Shown here one piece after another: positions 41,111-50,984 of a stretch of DNA of 64,000 nt; the first letter of the stretch is position 1; each line of letters opens with the position of its first letter. A program made the translations under genes and the position numbers. The notes under the pieces were generated by a model. It was given only the letters and a program-made list of their open reading frames with translations, had not been told where the DNA came from and made no database searches. Origin of the DNA: Providencia zhijiangensis (GTDB lineage Bacteria > Pseudomonadota > Gammaproteobacteria > Enterobacterales > Enterobacteriaceae); NCBI RefSeq assembly GCF_030315915.2, contig NZ_CP135990.1:434001-498000 (forward strand), written 5' to 3'.

Positions 41111-43615
41111 ATGATGTTCAAACATAGCAAACTAAGACAGACGATTTTATTGGCGCTAAGTATGGGGATTGGCAATAGCTACGCTGCTGAATTTAATACC
41201 GATGTGTTAGATGCCGAAGATATTAATAACATTGATATGAGCCAATTCTCTGTTGCGGGATATGTTCCACCTGGAGACTATATTTTGACGGTTTTTGTCA
41301 ATGGTCTGCGTTTAGGTGAGCCACGAGATATCGCTGTTTTTGATGATAAAAGTGCAAAAAGTGTAGGTTCTCAGCAAGTGTGTCTGGCACCTCAGTTGCT
41401 GGATTTTATGGGGCTAAAAAAATCTGCAGAGGAAAAAGTCACATTATTTCATGACGAAAAATGTTTGAATTTTTCAGCTCTGGCTGGGGTGCAAACCAAA
41501 GTGGATTTGCCTTCAATGTCCCTAAAAATGACCATTCCCCAAATGTGGATGGAATATCGGGATCCTTATTGGGTTCCCCCAAAATTATGGGAAGAGGGGA
41601 TCAATGGTCTATTTGTGGACTACAGCGCGAATATTTCTGCTACAAAAGAAACCGATGGTGATAAGCGTGTTTACTTATCCGGTAATGGTACATCGGGCAT
41701 TAACATTGGGGCTTGGCGGTTGCGCGGCGATTTCAATGGAACTTATCAAAAGCAGCATGGTGGCAGTTATTCGCAAGAAAAACATAACTTTGATTTCAGT
41801 CGGTTATATGCGTTTCGCTCATTGAAAGAAGTAGCTGCACTACTTACGTTCGGGGAAAGTAACTTTTATTCGGACGTGTTTGATTCTTGGCAATATACAG
41901 GGATTTCCGTTGAAAGTGATGATCGTATGCTACCGCCAAAATTGGTGGGATATGCCCCTGAAATTATTGGGGTAGCAAAAACCAACGCCATTGTGATCGT
42001 CCGTAGTCAGGATCGGATCATTTCAGAAACCTCTGTGCCACCAGGGCCTTTTCGTATTCAAACACTGGATAGCGGGATCCGCGGTGTGCTGGATGTGACG
42101 GTGCGCGAAGAAAATGGGGAAGAGAATAAATTTAGCCTCAGTACCGCATCGCTACCCTACTTAACCCGTCCCGGCCGGATAAACTATAAAGCGGCAGTGG
42201 GGAAAACACGTTATGACAATCGACATTTAACGGGGGAACCCGTCATTAGTGGTGAATTGTCATACGGTGTATCAAATGCTTGGTCGCTGTATGGAGGAAC
42301 TCAGCTTAATGCCTATTACCAAAGTGCGGCTTTAGGGATTGGGCGTGACTTGTTCTCTTTCGGGGCGGTCTCGGTGGATATTACCCAATCTTTTGCTGAT
42401 TATTCAGATGACGATAAAGGACACTTGCAGGGGCGCTCTTACCGTTTTAATTATGCGAAGTCATTCGAGGATCTCCGTACCGATATTACCTTTGCGGGCT
42501 ACCGTTTCGCTGATAAAGAGTATCGAACGCTGATGCAATATATGGATGAAGACAGAACTGGGCACTCACCGCGAGCCACCAAGGAAAACTACCAAGTCTA
42601 CTTAAATAAATATTTTGATGATTTTAACCTCTCGTTAAATTACCAGTACAGCACCTATTGGCAGGATGACCCGCAAACCCAGTACGGTTTATACGCCAAT
42701 ACGAGCCTGAATTTTCCTTCTCTTTCCCAATATAGTGGCAATATTGCACTCTCTGCGACACGAACGGAGCGGAGTAATGGTTATGAAGATGATGCCATTA
42801 ACCTCTACTTGACGATCCCGCTGTACAGCGGGCATAGCCTAACATTTTCTGAGCTGTACTCTCGTTCCAATAAAAAGAATCAATATAACCATAATGTGGG
42901 ATATAGCGGTTATGGGGATAGGGATAATTACAGCCTAACGATGGGGTATAACCACGGACAAGATGTGGATAGCCAAACGAGCTTGAGCGGCTTTTATTCC
43001 CGTGATCTCTCGGATGCCAACGTGTCCGTCAATGGCAGCTATGTCCCTCATCAATACCGCAGTATCGGGGCATCGATTAATAGCGGGATCACGATAACGA
43101 CCAAGGGAGCCGCGCTGCATCGCTCAGCCCACGGTGATACTCGCTTAATGGTGGAAACCTCAGATATTGGCGGAGTTCCGCTGAATAATGGCATCACAAA
43201 AACTAACCGCTTTGGTTTGGCGGTGATCCCTAATGTGAATAGTTACCGTAAATCCTCGGCTTCCATTAATACCAGTAAATTACCGGACAACATTGAAGCA
43301 CTCAGTGCCACCAGCGATATCACGCTCACAAAAGGCGCTATTGGCTATCGAAGCTTCCCCGTGATGAAAGGGGAAAAACTCTTCTCGGTGATTACCTTAC
43401 AAAATGGCAAAAAACCACCGTTTGGCGCCAGTGTACGTAATGAAGCGAATCAAGAGCTAGGGATAGTTGGAGAAGATGGGGTGACTTGGTTGGTGGGTAT
43501 CGAGAAAAATGCGGCGTTATGGGTCTATTGGCGTAACCAAAAACAGTGCCAGTTAACTTTGCCTGACTCATTAAGTAGCCCTTCTTCAATGCTGTTACTG
43601 CCATGTCAGAAATAA
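41111..43615 (+). CDS. Fimbrial outer-membrane usher, operon 1
   Basis: The 834-residue protein has a signal peptide (TILLALSMGIGNSYA) and an N-terminal chaperone-binding domain (EFNTDVLDAEDINNIDMSQF, GDYILTVFVNGL). The 24-strand barrel has a plug (PEIIGVAKTNAIVIVRSQDRII) and two C-terminal domains ending with the paired cysteine region KQCQLTLPD. Ushers bind chaperone-pilin complexes and export the growing fimbria. Length is normal for the family. The start is one of two adjacent ATGs. Confidence 0.93.
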   Translation: MMFKHSKLRQTILLALSMGIGNSYAAEFNTDVLDAEDINNIDMSQFSVAGYVPPGDYILTVFVNGLRLGEPRDIAVFDDKSAKSVGSQQVCLAPQLLDFMGLKKSAEEKVTLFHDEKCLNFSALAGVQTKVDLPSMSLKMTIPQMWMEYRDPYWVPPKLWEEGINGLFVDYSANISATKETDGDKRVYLSGNGTSGINIGAWRLRGDFNGTYQKQHGGSYSQEKHNFDFSRLYAFRSLKEVAALLTFGESNFYSDVFDSWQYTGISVESDDRMLPPKLVGYAPEIIGVAKTNAIVIVRSQDRIISETSVPPGPFRIQTLDSGIRGVLDVTVREENGEENKFSLSTASLPYLTRPGRINYKAAVGKTRYDNRHLTGEPVISGELSYGVSNAWSLYGGTQLNAYYQSAALGIGRDLFSFGAVSVDITQSFADYSDDDKGHLQGRSYRFNYAKSFEDLRTDITFAGYRFADKEYRTLMQYMDEDRTGHSPRATKENYQVYLNKYFDDFNLSLNYQYSTYWQDDPQTQYGLYANTSLNFPSLSQYSGNIALSATRTERSNGYEDDAINLYLTIPLYSGHSLTFSELYSRSNKKNQYNHNVGYSGYGDRDNYSLTMGYNHGQDVDSQTSLSGFYSRDLSDANVSVNGSYVPHQYRSIGASINSGITITTKGAALHRSAHGDTRLMVETSDIGGVPLNNGITKTNRFGLAVIPNVNSYRKSSASINTSKLPDNIEALSATSDITLTKGAIGYRSFPVMKGEKLFSVITLQNGKKPPFGASVRNEANQELGIVGEDGVTWLVGIEKNAALWVYWRNQKQCQLTLPDSLSSPSSMLLLPCQK

Positions 43616-43669
43616 TCGGCATGCCAAAAATAACGAAATTTTTATTATCTTTAATCTATGAGGTTGATT

Positions 43670-44398
43670 ATGCTGAATTTTAAACTTATTTCCGCAGCAT
43701 TGATAAGTCTGCTTATTGGGATACCACAATTTTCCTATAGCGCGGTGACTCTGGATAGAACGCGAATTGTTTTTCCGGGCAATGAAAACTCTATTAATGT
43801 GCGCATCGCGAATGATAATCCTGAAGAAGCCTATTTAGCACAAAGTTGGATTGAAGATCTTCAAGGTAAAAAACTGACTCAAGGCGCAATCCTTGCCACA
43901 CCACCATTACAGCGGGTAGAAGCCAATAGTCACAGTTTAGTGCGTTTGAGCAAAACGCCGTTATTAAGTCAATTACCTGATGATAGAGAGTCCGTTTTCT
44001 ATTTCAATTTGCGTGAAGTTCCGCCGAAATCCACGGAAGAAAATACACTGCAAATCGCCCTGCAATCCCGCGTCAAACTGTTTTATCGCCCTGAAAAAAT
44101 CCTCGAAGCTTCCCAAACTAAATGGGCGCACAACATTACGTTGCAAAAAACGGCCAAAGGCTATCGTTTGAATAACACCACGCCGTTTAATTTAACGGTG
44201 ATTGGGGTGGGCAATAGCAAAAAACAGTCGGAAGAGAGCACGTTCGAAGTCGTGATGGTCGCCCCAAAATCCACATTCGATATTAACAGCCACACACTGA
44301 CAACGCCGTATTTAACCTACATCAATGACTATGGTGGCAAGCCAACACTGGTATTTCGTTGCCAAGGAGACACCTGCACGGTCTCCGGGGAACAGTAA
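43670..44398 (+). CDS. Periplasmic fimbrial chaperone, operon 1
   Basis: The 242-residue PapD-type chaperone has a signal peptide (AALISLLIGIPQFSYS) and the family features RTRIVFPGNENSINVRIAN, LAQSWIED, the conserved Arg in LDRTR and the block DDRESVFYFNLREVPP, followed by LQIALQSRVKLFYRP. Two immunoglobulin-like domains cap pilins in the periplasm by donor-strand complementation. ATG 43670 is chosen because TGAGG lies 7 nt ahead; a second ATG four codons earlier lacks one. A C-terminal cysteine pair (CQGDTC) is a small oddity. Confidence 0.92.
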   Translation: MLNFKLISAALISLLIGIPQFSYSAVTLDRTRIVFPGNENSINVRIANDNPEEAYLAQSWIEDLQGKKLTQGAILATPPLQRVEANSHSLVRLSKTPLLSQLPDDRESVFYFNLREVPPKSTEENTLQIALQSRVKLFYRPEKILEASQTKWAHNITLQKTAKGYRLNNTTPFNLTVIGVGNSKKQSEESTFEVVMVAPKSTFDINSHTLTTPYLTYINDYGGKPTLVFRCQGDTCTVSGEQ

Positions 44399-44429
44399 TG
44401 AAACCAAGGCATAAAAAGGGAGAATGTGG

Positions 44430-44822
44430 ATGAATATTATCCGGTTAGCCATCGGGATTATCACAATGACCGTAAGTGTTTGGGGGCAAGGCGAGGAATT
44501 TTTAGGCAGCGTGCCACCTACTGAATCCCATTATGAATCTTCCCATGCGGGGTGGTTTTTGGTGAATGCCACGTTATTCAATGCACCATGCAGTTTAGAG
44601 GTAGGGAAAACGCTGAAATTGACCCATTGCGGTGCTGGGGTTGTATTTAGTGAAAATAAGAATGGAGCAAAAACTCCCGCACTTTTGCGGGTGGTGGATG
44701 CCTTAACGGGGGAAGAAACGGTGCGTTACCCTGTGGTACTTATTGATGGAAATAACCCCGTTCAGCTCCCTTCTGTGATTGATAAAGCACACCCACTGCG
44801 ACTGGAGGTGAGTTATGAGTAA
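44430..44822 (+). CDS. Small fimbrial subunit-like protein
   Basis: The 130-residue product has a signal peptide (LAIGIITMTVSVWGQG) and one cysteine pair (NAPCSLEVGK and LTHCGAGV). It is too short for a full pilin domain; the C-terminus LRLEVSYE keeps the pilin-like ending. It resembles the small minor subunit MrpE/PapJ-like position between chaperone and tip genes. ATG 44430 fits GGGAG 7 nt upstream better than ATG 44424. It overlaps the next gene by 8 bp. Confidence 0.65.
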   Translation: MNIIRLAIGIITMTVSVWGQGEEFLGSVPPTESHYESSHAGWFLVNATLFNAPCSLEVGKTLKLTHCGAGVVFSENKNGAKTPALLRVVDALTGEETVRYPVVLIDGNNPVQLPSVIDKAHPLRLEVSYE

Positions 44823-45345
44823 GCTAACCCTGTTTTGGTGGCTGATGGCGCCCCTTTTTTGGAGCTTTTCGACTCAAGGTAATGCGCAATTTCTGGATGT
44901 GGAGTTTAGCGGGGAGTTAGTGCATTTATCCTGCAAAGTGAGTGCCGGTTCCGTCAAAAAAGAGATCCAATTAGACGAGTTACGCATGGAGTCTCTTAAT
45001 CTGGGGGAGATCAGCCCTATCACGCCATTTTCTATTGAGATCGACCATTGCCAGCGTGCAGAGCTGGGGAAACTTATCAAGATGACGTGGCATGGGACGC
45101 AGTTAGCGAATATTGATGGGGATAACTACCTTATTACTCAAGGCGATAGCGGCGTGGTGCTGGGAATTATGGATAGTGAAGATAAACCCATTGCTTGGGA
45201 TGAGCCGATTGATGTAGGCAGCGTTGCGATGGTGAATGATGAGCAATCTTTATCCTTTGGGGTGGTGGCGCGCAAGCCCCCTTATGGCTACGTCAGCACA
45301 GGGCAGTTCTCCGGTTGGGCTACGTTCTCCGTGGAGTATAAATAG
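44815..45345 (+). CDS. Minor fimbrial (tip fibrillum) subunit
   Basis: The 176-residue protein has a signal peptide (LFWWLMAPLFWSFSTQGNA), pilin cysteines (HLSCKVSAG and EIDHCQRAE) and the pilin C-terminus FSGWATFSVEYK. Its position suits PapE/F/K-like adaptors. It overlaps the previous gene by 8 bp and its stop shares a base with the next start, so translation is coupled. Confidence 0.8.
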   Translation: MSKLTLFWWLMAPLFWSFSTQGNAQFLDVEFSGELVHLSCKVSAGSVKKEIQLDELRMESLNLGEISPITPFSIEIDHCQRAELGKLIKMTWHGTQLANIDGDNYLITQGDSGVVLGIMDSEDKPIAWDEPIDVGSVAMVNDEQSLSFGVVARKPPYGYVSTGQFSGWATFSVEYK

Positions 45346-45878
45346 TGAAGCAAATCAATAAAATCAGAAAGTATTGGTGGGGTTTACTGTTATTTATCTC
45401 ACCGGTGGTTTATGGGGATGTGTTTGTGGATGTCATGGCAACAATGGTCGACCCTGCTTGCCACGTACGCAGTGAAAATAACGATTCACCACTACAAATT
45501 AATTTTGGGGTGGTCGAAATTAATGGTGCGCCAGGGGTTTCGTTAACCAAAGATTTTCCGGTGTATATCAGTGGGTGCTCAGGAAGAAAAACGCTGTCGG
45601 TTCTACTCAACCCAAAAGGCTATGGAACAGAGGAGTACCAAGGTCGGCAAGTTTTATCCACTAGTGCAAAAGGGTTGGGAATCGATTTTTCTGATATCAC
45701 GGATGGGTTAATCTTTCCTTTAGAACTCAATCTATTACAAACTATCACGCCACAGCCTATCAGTGCGACGGAGCACCGTATTAATCTTCAAGCAAAGTTG
45801 GTGAATACACGACCACTCAGCCAATTACCCGCAGGAAGATTCACGTCGGCAATGATGATCTCAGTCACTTATCACTAA
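45345..45878 (+). CDS. Minor fimbrial subunit, probable adhesin adaptor
   Basis: The 177-residue protein starts at a GTG overlapping the previous TAG. A signal peptide (WWGLLLFISPVVYG) leads to DVFVDVMATMVDPACHV and a second cysteine in YISGCSGRK; it ends RFTSAMMISVTYH. It is likely the adaptor linking the tip adhesin encoded next, as in PapF- or MrpG-type subunits. Confidence 0.8.
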   Translation: MKQINKIRKYWWGLLLFISPVVYGDVFVDVMATMVDPACHVRSENNDSPLQINFGVVEINGAPGVSLTKDFPVYISGCSGRKTLSVLLNPKGYGTEEYQGRQVLSTSAKGLGIDFSDITDGLIFPLELNLLQTITPQPISATEHRINLQAKLVNTRPLSQLPAGRFTSAMMISVTYH

Positions 45879-45891
45879 TGGGAACAGCAAT

Positions 45892-46956
45892 ATGTTGAAA
45901 ATTAAATCCATAGCGTGGGTAGGTTGTTTAGTCGGAGGAATACTGTCGGCGATGATGGCTCATGCGGATTATGCAGCACAAATTCTTGATCCTAATACGG
46001 GTTACACGATACGTGTGAATAACAGCAGTACGCTGGCGGATCACCCTGATAAGGGGTCGGACGGTCAAAATTACTATCAAGTTGGGCAGCCTTTTGTGGT
46101 GGATAGTAACCTTGCGGAACCGACAGGTACAGTGAAGTGCGTTGGGCGCCGCTGGGGAAGTACCAGTACGCAAATTTTGCCATCGAATGCATTTCATCGA
46201 TTATTTATGTATGTACCTGAAACTGGATTTTCAATCGGCGGGCTTAAAGCATATCGGCTGAATGCCAACCTCGTGATGACCGTGCAAGCCGACATGATGG
46301 AATGGACGAACCGCAGTTCTGGCGTGTGCTCAATGTCAAGCAGCGATACAATCTTTGGTGTTCCTCGATTTGATAACCATTTTCCTATCACCATGACGTT
46401 TTATATCAAAGAGCAAATTATCGATGGGCAGTTGATTATCAGTGAAATGCCGTTAGCAGGCTACGTGCGTGCATTTACCAACCCGAAAGTGGCACCCCCT
46501 TATGATAGCTGGCCACTTCACGAATCTTCTGTGCCATTACGCTTGGCGGCTTCGCAAATTAATATCGGTGCAAAATGCACATCCAGTACCAGTAGCGGGG
46601 AGCAAGGGATATTAAATCTACGCCATGGGCAGTTAAACAGCTTGTATTATGACAACCGTGCTAGAGGCCAAGTTACTTACAGTTGCCTCTTCCAATCAGC
46701 GACCAAAGTGCGGTTACGATTGGACTACACGCCGGATGATGACCCTCAAAAGCGCTTACCGATGAAAAATGAAGCGAACGATACGATTTACAGCGATTTG
46801 GTGATCACCGATCTTGAAACGGGGCAATCTGGCAAAGAGATCAACGCGGAAATTCACAGCCTGAAAGAGTTCGAAATCAGTAGCCACCTACAAGGGGAAA
46901 ATGCCCAAGCGGGTGACTATCGCGGTTCTGCATGGCTGATTGCCACATTGGATTAA
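45892..46956 (+). CDS. Fimbrial tip adhesin, operon 1
   Basis: The 354-residue protein is about twice pilin length, as expected for a receptor-binding domain plus pilin domain. A signal peptide (VGCLVGGILSAMMAHA/D) precedes a lectin-like N-terminal domain of about 190 residues with cysteines in TVKCVGRRW and GVCSMSS. The C-terminal pilin domain has GAKCTSS and TYSCLFQ and ends GSAWLIATLD. The receptor is unknown. It is the last gene of operon 1; its stop lies 2 bp from the stop of the convergent araC gene with no terminator visible between. Confidence 0.8.
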   Translation: MLKIKSIAWVGCLVGGILSAMMAHADYAAQILDPNTGYTIRVNNSSTLADHPDKGSDGQNYYQVGQPFVVDSNLAEPTGTVKCVGRRWGSTSTQILPSNAFHRLFMYVPETGFSIGGLKAYRLNANLVMTVQADMMEWTNRSSGVCSMSSSDTIFGVPRFDNHFPITMTFYIKEQIIDGQLIISEMPLAGYVRAFTNPKVAPPYDSWPLHESSVPLRLAASQINIGAKCTSSTSSGEQGILNLRHGQLNSLYYDNRARGQVTYSCLFQSATKVRLRLDYTPDDDPQKRLPMKNEANDTIYSDLVITDLETGQSGKEINAEIHSLKEFEISSHLQGENAQAGDYRGSAWLIATLD

Positions 46957-46958
46957 GG

Positions 46959-47732
46959 CTAGGATTCAATACGTTGAATAAAGCTCGATGGGGTTTGTCC
47001 AAGCCATTTTTTAAACATGGTTGAGAACGAACCCACATTGCTGTAACCAAGATCAAACGCCACCTCAGTGATCGACTTGCCTGCTGAAATCTGGCTAATG
47101 GCACTCAGTAAGCAGGCTTGTTGTCGCCAATCTGAAAATGACAACCCCGTTTGCGCCCCAAAAAAGCGGCTAAATGAACGGTCGCTTTTGTGCAACTTTG
47201 CAGCCCATTCTTGGGGAAGCGAGGTAATTTGCGGTGATTTTAAAAATTCACGGCACAGGGCAGCGAGGCTTTCATCTCGCGGGATAGGGGCAAAGAATGG
47301 CAGCGGCTCGGCGCGTGCCACTTCATGGAGGATTAACTGCATCAATGATCCATCGCGTCCGTTAAGATCATATTCCAGCGGCACATCAACCGCTTCTAAT
47401 AACAATTGGCGAAGTAAAGGCGTGACGCGCAAAACTTCGCATCGATTGCCTTGGCGGGGCGCTGCCGCAGGTTCGATATATAAACTGCGGGTGCTGACAT
47501 TCAGCATCCGTGTTTCATGAGCCGTATTCTCCGGGATCCACACGCCACTGTCAGGGGGAATAACCCACTCACCATCTTCAGTACTCACCTCAATTAGCCC
47601 CGTTGCACCATATAAGAATTGAGCGCGGCGGTGCTTATGAGAATCCAACAGTACGTTGGGTAAGTAATCCGTCGCAAGTGCGATAACATCCCGGGCGACA
47701 CTATCAATGGTACTTAGTGGAATATTTCTCAT
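46959..47732 (-). CDS. AraC-family regulator with cupin domain
   Basis: A 257-residue regulator. The N-terminal cupin-like domain contains HKHRRAQFLYGATGLIEV and WVIPPDSGVWIPENTAHE, and the C-terminal HTH is SITEVAFDLGYSNVGSFSTMFKKWLGQTPSSF. This short cupin-plus-HTH type (NimR/YeaM-like) commonly regulates a divergent neighbour. Here the divergent neighbour is the dmsABC operon, with direct repeats in the shared 205-bp region; fimbrial operon 1 converges on it. The effector is unknown. Confidence 0.85.
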   Translation of the reverse strand: MRNIPLSTIDSVARDVIALATDYLPNVLLDSHKHRRAQFLYGATGLIEVSTEDGEWVIPPDSGVWIPENTAHETRMLNVSTRSLYIEPAAAPRQGNRCEVLRVTPLLRQLLLEAVDVPLEYDLNGRDGSLMQLILHEVARAEPLPFFAPIPRDESLAALCREFLKSPQITSLPQEWAAKLHKSDRSFSRFFGAQTGLSFSDWRQQACLLSAISQISAGKSITEVAFDLGYSNVGSFSTMFKKWLGQTPSSFIQRIES

Positions 47733-47756
47733 CGTAATTTTGGTTACCGTCGTTCA

Positions 47757-47847
47757 TTGGCTGAAATTCAAACATAACGAATTATTTTCTGAATATAGGC
47801 AAAATTTATTGATATAACCACATGTTTTAGGCGGTTGGCTGAAATTC
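47757..47847. promoter_or_regulatory. Direct repeats between araC and dmsA
   Basis: TTGGCTGAAATTC occurs perfectly at 47757-47769 and 47835-47847, 78 bp apart. A partial third copy (TTGGCTCAGTG) lies near 47874, and GGCGGTT is repeated in between. AraC-type proteins bind direct repeats, so these are candidate operators of the divergent regulator. Confidence 0.5.
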
Positions 47848-47937
47848 CAATGCCTTTGGCGGTTTTTCAAAAGTTGGCTCAGTGGGAAATGTTTACGCTA
47901 TCGCGGCAACCTAATGTACGCCAGAGGTAGAGTTACC

Positions 47938-50349
47938 ATGAAAAATTATAATGATCAGAGTGAACATCTGATTGAACCATTGACCCGTCGTCGGTTTATT
48001 CAAGGCAGCTCTGCACTCATGGCTGTCCCATTTATTGCCACGAACACGGCCGCTTCAACACCAGAAAACCCCAATATTATTCCGACGACCACCTTGCCAA
48101 ATGACGGTGAGCGAGTGGTTTCCACATGCAGCAGTTTTGACTGCGGCGGAAAATGTGATATTCGCGCCCACGTTAAACAGGGCGTTGTTACGCGCATCAG
48201 CACACGTCCCGATGGCGATCTTGATGAAGAGATGCCGATTATGCGTGCCTGTGTACGTGGGCGCAGCTATCGCAAATTTGTCTACCATCCGAACCGCTTA
48301 AAATACCCAATGAAGCGCGTGGGCAAACGTGGTGAAGGGCATTTCGAGCGAATTAGCTGGGAAGAAGCCACCACGCTTATCGCTGAAAATATGCAGCGAA
48401 TTAACCAGCAATATGGCCCCGCATCACGCTTTGTGAGCTTAAGTACTGGGGTGACGGGCGGCATTTTTTCAGGGGCGAATATGCTACGCCGCCTGTTTAA
48501 TTTGACGGGGGGATTTCTGGAAAATTACCACTCCGTCAGTAACGGTAACACTATGGCAGTGACGCCCTACACTTATGGCACCTCGGCGAGCGGCAGTACA
48601 TTAGATACATTGGAAGAGACCCCATTGGTGATTTTATGGGGGCATAACCCGAATGAGACTATTTTCGGTCACACCAACCATTACTTCCAAAAAATGAAGA
48701 AAAATGGCACCAAGTTTATTGTGGTGGATCCGCGCTATTCCGATACTGCCTCTTCGCTGGCGGATCAGTGGATCCCGATTTTACCGACCACCGATAACGC
48801 GATGATGGATGCCATGATGTACGTGATCATCAGCGAAGGTCTGCATGATCAGGCATTTATCGATACCTACACCGTTGGCTTTGATGAGCACCAAATGCCA
48901 GATGGAGTACCGGAGCATGAATCCTTAGTCTCCTACTTGATGGGAAAAAAAGATGGCGTGGTGAAAACCCCTGAATGGGCGGCGCTGATAACCAAAGTGC
49001 CTGCACAAACCATTCGCCAGCTTGCCCGTGAATATGCCACAACCAAACCCGCCGCTTTGATGCAAGGGTGGGGACCGCAGCGTCATATTTGTGGGGAGCG
49101 CTCTGCGCGTGGTGCGACATTGCTGGCAACCATTACGGGAAACGTCGGTGTGAAAGGGGGTTGGGCTGCTGGTTATGGCATGGCCGTGACGCCAGATCTT
49201 CGTAAAACACTGGCGGGTCCCAGCCTGTTTGAAAACCCAGTTAAAGCGAAAATTAATATCACCAACTGGGTACAAGCCTGTGAAGATGCCAGCCTAGTTA
49301 CACCGGATAACGGCTTAAAAAATGCGGAAAAACTAGATACCGAAATCAAAATGATTTTTTCCCTTGCGGGAAATTACATGACGAACCAAAACCCCGATAT
49401 TCGCCATGCCGCCAAAGTGCTGGAGGATGAAAACAAGGTTGAGTTTATCGTCTACAGCGACCTGTATATGACCCCAAGCGCCAAATATGCCGACATTTTA
49501 CTGCCTGAAACCAGCTTTTTAGAACGTTGGAATGTTGGCGGGACGTGGGGCACAGGGAATTATATTATTCTGTCTGAAAAGGTCGCGGAGCCTGAATTTG
49601 AACGTCGCAGTGATTATGAGTGGCTCTGGGATGTGGCAAACAAATTGGGTGTGGGTGAAAAATTCAGTGAAGGGCGCACGGAAAAGCAGTGGATTGAACA
49701 TCTGGTCAATGATGCTCATGAAAAACGTCCTGAAGATGGAATTCCCACTTTTGATGAATTGTTGATTAAACGTCGCCATCTTTTGAAACATAAGCCCCAT
49801 ACGGGGCATGTAGCATTTGAGAAAAATATTAAAGACTTAGCCAATAACCCGTTTGAAACCCCATCGGGCAAAATCGAGATTTTCTCGAAACGTCTGTATG
49901 ACCGTAATGACCGCGATATTCCGGCGCTCTCCCATTATGTGCCTGCGATTGAAGGCCCTGAAGATGCTCTAACGCAGCAATATCCGCTGCAATTGATTAC
50001 GTGGAAAGGGCGCAACCGCGCGAACTCCACCCAGTTTGCGAACCCATGGTTGCAAGAAGTGCAGCGCCAAGAGTTGTGGATCAACCCGATTGACGCCAAA
50101 CGTCGCCACATTACAGAGGGCGATCGCGTGAAAGTACATAACGATCGAGGTATCACGATGGTACCTGTCAAAATCACGTCGCGGATTATGCCGGGAGTAG
50201 TGGCATTGCAAGCGGGAGCATGGTGGCAGCCAGATGAAAATGGTGTCGATCAAGGGGGATGTGCCAACGTTTTAACATCTGCACGCAGTACTGCAATGGC
50301 GCACGGTAATGCCCATCAAACCTTATTGGTGGAGGTAGCAAAAGCATGA
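47938..50349 (+). CDS. dmsA: DMSO reductase-type molybdopterin catalytic subunit
   Basis: The 803-residue protein has a twin-arginine signal (LTRRRFIQGSSALMAVPF), an N-terminal [4Fe-4S] site with CSSFDCGGKCDI and a fourth cysteine in RACVRGRS, and then the molybdopterin oxidoreductase domains (ILWGHNPNETIFGHTN, KFIVVDPRYSDTA, GWGPQRHICGERSARG) and the dinucleotide-binding domain ending at AHGNAHQTLLVEVA. It is DmsA/YnfE-like and would reduce DMSO, N-oxides or similar acceptors on the periplasmic side during anaerobic growth. Start ATG 47938 follows AGAGGT. It overlaps dmsB by 4 bp. Confidence 0.88.
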   Translation: MKNYNDQSEHLIEPLTRRRFIQGSSALMAVPFIATNTAASTPENPNIIPTTTLPNDGERVVSTCSSFDCGGKCDIRAHVKQGVVTRISTRPDGDLDEEMPIMRACVRGRSYRKFVYHPNRLKYPMKRVGKRGEGHFERISWEEATTLIAENMQRINQQYGPASRFVSLSTGVTGGIFSGANMLRRLFNLTGGFLENYHSVSNGNTMAVTPYTYGTSASGSTLDTLEETPLVILWGHNPNETIFGHTNHYFQKMKKNGTKFIVVDPRYSDTASSLADQWIPILPTTDNAMMDAMMYVIISEGLHDQAFIDTYTVGFDEHQMPDGVPEHESLVSYLMGKKDGVVKTPEWAALITKVPAQTIRQLAREYATTKPAALMQGWGPQRHICGERSARGATLLATITGNVGVKGGWAAGYGMAVTPDLRKTLAGPSLFENPVKAKINITNWVQACEDASLVTPDNGLKNAEKLDTEIKMIFSLAGNYMTNQNPDIRHAAKVLEDENKVEFIVYSDLYMTPSAKYADILLPETSFLERWNVGGTWGTGNYIILSEKVAEPEFERRSDYEWLWDVANKLGVGEKFSEGRTEKQWIEHLVNDAHEKRPEDGIPTFDELLIKRRHLLKHKPHTGHVAFEKNIKDLANNPFETPSGKIEIFSKRLYDRNDRDIPALSHYVPAIEGPEDALTQQYPLQLITWKGRNRANSTQFANPWLQEVQRQELWINPIDAKRRHITEGDRVKVHNDRGITMVPVKITSRIMPGVVALQAGAWWQPDENGVDQGGCANVLTSARSTAMAHGNAHQTLLVEVAKA

Positions 50350-50984
50350 GTAAATTCCACGTTTATCCCGCAGTGAGTAACAAACAACTCGGGTTTTATA
50401 TTGATTCGGCGCGCTGCTCAGGATGCAAAGCGTGTCAGGTTTCCTGCAAAGATAAAAATAATCTCGAAGTTGGACGTAAATTTCGTCGGGTTTATGAGAT
50501 CACGGGCGGAGAATTTATCGAAAATGGCTGCGGCAGTTGGGAGAACAACGTGTTCGCCTACACCCTGTCTATCTCGTGTAACCACTGCGCTGACCCAATG
50601 TGCGTAAAAAATTGCCCAACTACTGCCATGCACAAGCGTGAAGGGGATGGCATCGTGATGGTCAATACGGATAAATGTGTGGGTTGCGGAACTTGTGCGT
50701 GGTCGTGCCCCTATGGTGCGCCGCAGATGAATCCCGAAACCAAGCAAATGTCCAAGTGCGATTTCTGTATTGATTTACAACTGCAAGGGCAGACTCCCGT
50801 ATGTGTGGCGACGTGCCCACTCGGTGCAATTCAGTTTGGCCCTATTGATGAGCTGCGCGAGCGCTTCGGCTCGCAAGCTGATGTGAAAGGGCTGCCAGAC
50901 TCATCCATTACTCACCCCAATTTAGTGATCCACCCGCACCAAGGGGCGGGGCGTCATACCGCGATCCAAGGAGCGAAAAAATGA
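50346..50984 (+). CDS. dmsB: DMSO reductase iron-sulfur subunit
   Basis: The 212-residue electron-transfer subunit carries four [4Fe-4S] cysteine groups: CSGCKACQVSC, CNHCADPMCVKNC, CVGCGTCAWSCPYG and CDFCIDLQLQGQTPVC with a later CP. It passes electrons from the membrane anchor to the molybdenum subunit. It overlaps both neighbours by 4 bp (ATGA), so the three genes form one coupled operon. Confidence 0.93.
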   Translation: MSKFHVYPAVSNKQLGFYIDSARCSGCKACQVSCKDKNNLEVGRKFRRVYEITGGEFIENGCGSWENNVFAYTLSISCNHCADPMCVKNCPTTAMHKREGDGIVMVNTDKCVGCGTCAWSCPYGAPQMNPETKQMSKCDFCIDLQLQGQTPVCVATCPLGAIQFGPIDELRERFGSQADVKGLPDSSITHPNLVIHPHQGAGRHTAIQGAKK

